Source: Nitrospirota bacterium
Lineage (GTDB): Bacteria > Nitrospirota > JACRHJ01
DNA length: 60,833 nucleotides
Direction: 5' to 3'
Assembly (NCBI GenBank): GCA_021789495.1
Contig: JAJYJM010000003.1
Span: forward strand, 59,193 to 120,025
This document shows, in pieces, positions 57,657-60,833 of this stretch. Under the pieces are notes generated by a model. It was not told the DNA's origin and ran no database searches. It was given only the letters and a program-made list of their open reading frames with translations. A program made the position numbers and the translations under genes. The stretch's first letter is position 1; each line of letters starts with the position of its first letter.

Positions 57657-58694
57657 TTACGGTATCCCCACAAGCACGGTCATGCCGGGCTTGAGTATCC
57701 CGCGGGGGTTGTTTATTTTTATGCGCGTGCGGAAGGTCTTGATGTCCTGTCGGCCACGGGTAACGTCTCTCTCCACCGCGAACTCGCCCTCACGCCCGAT
57801 GTCGAAGACCTCGCCCGTGAATATCGTCTCCGGGTGATGCTCAAGCCATATGCGGGCCTTCGTCCCGATATGCACTTGCGTAATGAACCTCTGCCCAAGG
57901 TCTATCCGCGCCCAGAGCGTGGCCGGGTTCACGATGGTCATTATGCTCATGCCGGGAGAGACGACCTCGCCCGCCTCCACGGAACGATACTCCACAACGC
58001 CGTCCGACGACGCGTATATGTCGGAATATGAAAGCTGGGCCTGGCTGAACTTCACGCCGTCCCGCGCCTGTTTTACGCGGGCGCCCTGGGTAGCCAGGTC
58101 GTCTCTCGATTTCTTAAGCGCCGCTTTCGCCGCGGAGAGCCGGGACTCTGCCAGGTTTATCCCCGCGCCCGCGGCCTCGAAATCCGCCTTTGCGGAATCC
58201 CTTTTCGTTTGGGCGCTATCGAGGTCGGCCTTTGCGACTATGCCGCGCTTATAAAGCGCCTTCTCGCGGAACAGATCCAGTTCCGCCTGGGCAAGCTGGG
58301 CCTGCGCACGGCGCGCCTGGGCCTCCTGGCCGGCAGCGTCCGCCCGCTCCACCCGCACCTGGTCGGCGGCGCTCGCAATAACCTGTTTTAGCGATGTCCG
58401 GGTAAGCTCCTCGGCCTTAAGCGCGGCCCTGGACTGCCCCAGTGCGGCCTCCAGATCTTTATTCTCCATGCGGGCTATAAGCTCCCCCTTGCTGACCGCA
58501 TCCCCTGCCCGGACTGCGATAAACGTAACCCTTCCGGGTATTTTCGAGGATATGTTCGTCTCTATCCCCTCCACGACGCCGGTAGTCCGGACAGGTGTGG
58601 TCCCCGTATTGCGCCCGGCATAAAAGTGCATATACGCCCACACGCCTGCGGCGGCGATTACCATCAATGCGAGTATCTTTATTTTTCTTTTCAT
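57657..58694 (-). CDS. HlyD-family membrane-fusion (periplasmic adaptor) protein
   Basis: The 345-residue protein is anchored by one N-terminal helix (about 5-25), then biotinyl-lipoyl-like halves (GVVEGIETNISSKIPGRV and the SYSDIYASSDGVVEYRSVEAGEVV part), a long alpha-helical hairpin (about 75-210) and a beta-barrel domain (about 245-340). It links the inner-membrane ABC pump to an outer-membrane factor, as in YbhG. It is the first gene of the exporter operon, driven by the promoter at 58749-58777. Confidence 0.93.
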   Translation of the reverse strand: MKRKIKILALMVIAAAGVWAYMHFYAGRNTGTTPVRTTGVVEGIETNISSKIPGRVTFIAVRAGDAVSKGELIARMENKDLEAALGQSRAALKAEELTRTSLKQVIASAADQVRVERADAAGQEAQARRAQAQLAQAELDLFREKALYKRGIVAKADLDSAQTKRDSAKADFEAAGAGINLAESRLSAAKAALKKSRDDLATQGARVKQARDGVKFSQAQLSYSDIYASSDGVVEYRSVEAGEVVSPGMSIMTIVNPATLWARIDLGQRFITQVHIGTKARIWLEHHPETIFTGEVFDIGREGEFAVERDVTRGRQDIKTFRTRIKINNPRGILKPGMTVLVGIP

Positions 58695-58748
58695 GCGAGC
58701 CTTTAAAGTTTATGACGGCGAGGGACATGCGTCAGGTTACAAATTATT

Positions 58749-58777
58749 ATTATCCAATCAGAAGGACTTTTTGTCAA
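58749..58777 (-). promoter_or_regulatory. Promoter of the HlyD-ATPase-permease operon
   Basis: On the minus strand perfect TTGACA (plus 58772-58777), 17 bases and GATAAT (plus 58749-58754) predict a start near 58742, about 48 bases before the start codon. Confidence 0.78.
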
Positions 58778-58808
58778 TGGTATAAGTCCCTATCGCAAAA
58801 GAAATTTA

Positions 58809-58837
58809 TTGACAAATCAGAGAGTCAAGATTATCTT
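58809..58837 (+). promoter_or_regulatory. Promoter of the small lipoprotein gene, next to its start codon
   Basis: Perfect TTGACA (58809-58814), 17 bases and TATCTT (58832-58837) predict transcription from about 58844, two bases before ATG 58846. No Shine-Dalgarno is visible. It is back to back with the exporter promoter, with 31 bases between the two -35 elements. Confidence 0.6.
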
Positions 58838-58845
58838 TATGCGAT

Positions 58846-59157
58846 ATGTTCCGGCCAATCGCATTCCTTGCGTGTTTTGTGCTTTTAACGGCCCTCGGCG
58901 CATGCGGCAAGCCGGCCCCGGTAGCGCCGGCAAGCTTAAGCGCCATAAAAGCCGTGCCGTCCGAGGCGGTGTCCGGCAAGGTGATGACGGCCGGGAAGAA
59001 GGGCGAAGGGCTTAAAATAAAGCTGAAAAGGGACAAAAACGGCGCATATGCCTGGGAAATAGACGGCGGCAGGGTATACGATATACTAAAAGCGGACAGA
59101 CTCCTTGAAAGGAGACTGCCCGTCCGAAAGTCGGATACGGGTAAAACGGCAGAATAG
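58846..59157 (+). CDS. Small hypothetical lipoprotein
   Basis: This 103-residue protein has a signal peptide with lipobox LGAC (C20) and a short, Lys-rich mature part. I do not recognise the mature domain; GKVMTAGKKGEGLKIKLKRDKNGAYAWEIDG suggests a small beta structure. ATG 58846 is required to complete the signal peptide, so the near-absence of a leader is probably real. The next gene starts two bases after its stop. Confidence 0.72.
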   Translation: MFRPIAFLACFVLLTALGACGKPAPVAPASLSAIKAVPSEAVSGKVMTAGKKGEGLKIKLKRDKNGAYAWEIDGGRVYDILKADRLLERRLPVRKSDTGKTAE

Positions 59158-59159
59158 CT

Positions 59160-60179
59160 ATGAAATATCTCGATATAATAAAGGAAGGCTTCCGTGTAGC
59201 GAACAGGAACCTGGCCGTGCTCCTGACGCAGGTGCTGGCCGGGGTTGTCATGCTGTTCTTTTTCCTGCTGCTCACGGTAATATTCGTTTTTATAGCCGTA
59301 GGTTCCATCCCCAGCCTGAACCTTCAGACGCTCTCCACGGACAACCTCTCCGGCCTTGTGCAGACTTCCCTGACGCTCGTTGCTACAGGGGTGCTGTTTA
59401 TTATAATCTTTGCCCTTATCGCCGCGTTCATTACCGCATTCGTCCATTCCGGGAACCTCGGCTGCATGCTCAAAACGGCGCGGAAAAAAGCTCGAGGGTT
59501 TACGACCGGGGAGTTTTTCGCCTCCGGGGGCCGCTCCGTATGGGCCATGCTGGGCCTTTACATAATCTGGGGAATCGTAACCCTTTTCGCGGCATTTATT
59601 TTCGGCGCCGTAGGCACCGTGGGATACCAGGCTGTGCTAAGCCCTCTTATGGACGCGGGCAGGCGCGTCATGGCCTTTGCGCTCGGCGTGCCGTTTATCC
59701 TCTCGCTCATCCTGGGGGGCCTGTTGTTCCTGTTTTTTGTGTATGCAGGGTGGACATTCTCCGCGATAATCCTCGTCGGGGAAGGCTATGGCGCGGCCTC
59801 GTCACTCGGCGCATCCTATCGTTTTATAAAGAAAAATTTCTGGGATGCGCTACTTTTTGCGCTCCTTATGTTCGCGCTGGTGTTTTTTGCGAATATCCTG
59901 TGGAATATCGCGACGATGCCTTTCCATATCACTAAAGATACGGACCCTTCGGTTGCTGCCGGCCTTCTGCCGGTTGTCCTTTTCGGGCTTCTTCTCCAGA
60001 TGTATATCGGCCTTATCGCCCGTTCCGGTTTCGTAGTCTTCTATATCGACAGAACGCTGCCCCCGGCGCCCGCCGATGCAGGCTTTTCGGCCCCTTCCGG
60101 CGCAATATCCGGCCCGGTTGACGTCCCGGAATCACCTTCGGACACCAGGCCGCCCCAGGAAAATCCGCCGGAATCTTGA
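59160..60179 (+). CDS. Polytopic inner-membrane protein of unknown function
   Basis: The 339-residue protein has about six membrane helices (near 20-47, 75-98, 127-160, 170-205, 230-255, 265-295) and a Pro/Ser-rich cytoplasmic or periplasmic tail (about 300-339). The pattern FREG-type N-terminus, SLGASYRFIKKNFWDAL and RSGFVVFYIDR recalls DUF-type 'glycerophosphoryl diester phosphodiesterase membrane domain' proteins, but that is only a resemblance. It is two bases after the lipoprotein gene. Confidence 0.72.
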   Translation: MKYLDIIKEGFRVANRNLAVLLTQVLAGVVMLFFFLLLTVIFVFIAVGSIPSLNLQTLSTDNLSGLVQTSLTLVATGVLFIIIFALIAAFITAFVHSGNLGCMLKTARKKARGFTTGEFFASGGRSVWAMLGLYIIWGIVTLFAAFIFGAVGTVGYQAVLSPLMDAGRRVMAFALGVPFILSLILGGLLFLFFVYAGWTFSAIILVGEGYGAASSLGASYRFIKKNFWDALLFALLMFALVFFANILWNIATMPFHITKDTDPSVAAGLLPVVLFGLLLQMYIGLIARSGFVVFYIDRTLPPAPADAGFSAPSGAISGPVDVPESPSDTRPPQENPPES

Positions 60180-60205
60180 CTATGACACCCGCTTCGCGCT
60201 ACAAT
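60176..60205 (+). promoter_or_regulatory. Promoter of the glycine-zipper lipoprotein gene
   Basis: TTGACT (60176-60181), 18 bases and TACAAT (60200-60205) predict a start near 60212. GAGG (60225-60228) serves ATG 60235. The -35 overlaps the stop codon of the upstream gene. Confidence 0.6.
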
Positions 60206-60234
60206 TTACCAAGTAAAACTATTCGAGGCATCCT

Positions 60235-60833
60235 ATGAGAAAAGTCTTTGCAGGCATGGCCCTGGCTATAGCCGTGGCGTTTATTCTCACGGCCTGCGCG
60301 ACCCAGCGCGAGGCCGGGTATACCGCGACGGGCGCAGGCATCGGAGCAATAACCGGCGCGGTGCTTGGAGCGGCCTTGGGGAGCGTCGGCGGACACGCGG
60401 GAGCGGGCGCGGTAATCGGCAGCGTTTTCGGGGGCCTGGCGGGCGCGTCCATAGGCAACAACGAATATCACCTCCAGCGTTCCGAGGAGTTCGCTGCAAG
60501 GCAGTATAGTTATAACGAAACGCGCGCGCGGCGGGATTTTGTCCATATCGAGGACGCTTACGCCTCTCCGAAGACCGTTGCTCCCGGGGACACGGTAGAC
60601 CTTATCTCCAGGTATACCCTGCTCACGCCATACAGGCGCCCTGCCCTGGTTCACGAGGTGCGGGAGGTGCAGGACGACTCAGGCAGTATCATCGGCAGGC
60701 CGGAGATTACGCTTAGGCGGGAAGGCGGGACATGGACAAGCTCCATGCCCCTGACAATCCCGGAGGACGCCCGCCCCGGCAGGTACAGGGTCAGGACTAT
60801 AGTCGAGACGGACAGCGCCGGAGATACGAGGGA
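60235..60833 (+). CDS. Glycine-zipper lipoprotein (partial, C-terminus outside window)
   Basis: From ATG 60235 the frame is open to the window end (199 complete codons). A signal peptide with lipobox LTAC (about C21) is followed by a Gly/Ala-rich glycine-zipper segment (about 30-75, GAGIGAITGAVLGAALGS type) and a longer beta-rich domain (about 95 onwards). This resembles SlyB/Rick_17kDa-like 2TM lipoproteins with an added domain. The function is unknown; probably envelope-associated. Confidence 0.8.
   Translation, partial: MRKVFAGMALAIAVAFILTACATQREAGYTATGAGIGAITGAVLGAALGSVGGHAGAGAVIGSVFGGLAGASIGNNEYHLQRSEEFAARQYSYNETRARRDFVHIEDAYASPKTVAPGDTVDLISRYTLLTPYRRPALVHEVREVQDDSGSIIGRPEITLRREGGTWTSSMPLTIPEDARPGRYRVRTIVETDSAGDTR

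Overview
The window is 60.8 kb of gene-dense, moderately GC-rich bacterial chromosome (high fifties percent GC by eye). It looks like a diderm, probably anaerobic or microaerophilic bacterium of the Nitrospirota / Desulfobacterota type. The reasons are a type IV pilus secretin operon joined to aro genes, a TonB protein, lipoproteins, an outer-membrane porin-cytochrome pair, a two-CW histidine kinase, a TusA/SQR-like/DUF1641 sulfur cluster, a B12-dependent ribonucleotide reductase, and desulforedoxin-like and AmrS proteins. The phylum is an inference; there is no rRNA or ribosomal protein gene here to settle it. I see no tRNA, CRISPR array, transposase, integrase or phage gene.

Layout. 1-2830: tail of a Nif3-like gene, a zinc-ribbon coiled-coil protein, an RNase HI-family protein, RNase P RNA (rnpB) and a 36-residue cysteine-rich protein. 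2831-6000 (minus): amtB-glnB-glnA nitrogen module with a sigma-54-type promoter before amtB. 6126-14954 (minus): a small MerR-type HTH gene, pilMNOPQ, then aroC-aroK-aroB. 15204-20860 (minus): xseB-ispA-dxs, tlyA, a conserved hypothetical and rlmN. 21046-29909 (plus): tonB, a two-CW membrane kinase, a TatD/radical-SAM fusion, a soluble GAF kinase, glgC, a PPC-domain protein and a TPR membrane protein. 29842-32795 (minus): a divergent polysaccharide deacetylase, tsaD and dus.

32936-43138 (plus) is the most distinctive part: a lytic transglycosylase, a Crp/Fnr regulator, then tusA / SQR-like flavoprotein / DUF1641 / CBS preceded by three CRP/FNR-type boxes. A fourth box sits at about -41.5 of the regulator's own promoter. 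After a terminator and the remnant of a beta-helix surface protein come a decaheme cytochrome and an MtrB/PioB-type porin. Together these suggest sulfide or polysulfide handling under redox control next to an outer-membrane electron conduit.

43197-55164: a SYLF protein (minus), then on plus ttcA-dtd, a tight response regulator-pyrE-pabB/trpE-glycosyltransferase-aminotransferase run, and a desulforedoxin-like miniprotein, NifU-like, pterin methyltransferase-like, degenerate SDR, AmrS-type radical SAM, nrdJ, ferredoxin and Cse60-like series. 55177-58694 (minus): an HlyD/ATPase/permease exporter and a small hypothetical. 58846-end (plus): a small lipoprotein, a polytopic membrane protein and a partial glycine-zipper lipoprotein.

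Three sequence-level patterns cut across genes. A short palindromic element lies in frame inside three protein genes. Several families of intergenic hairpin repeats are scattered between genes. Three or more genes have a promoter placed so that the start codon falls at or next to the predicted first transcribed base, with no Shine-Dalgarno.
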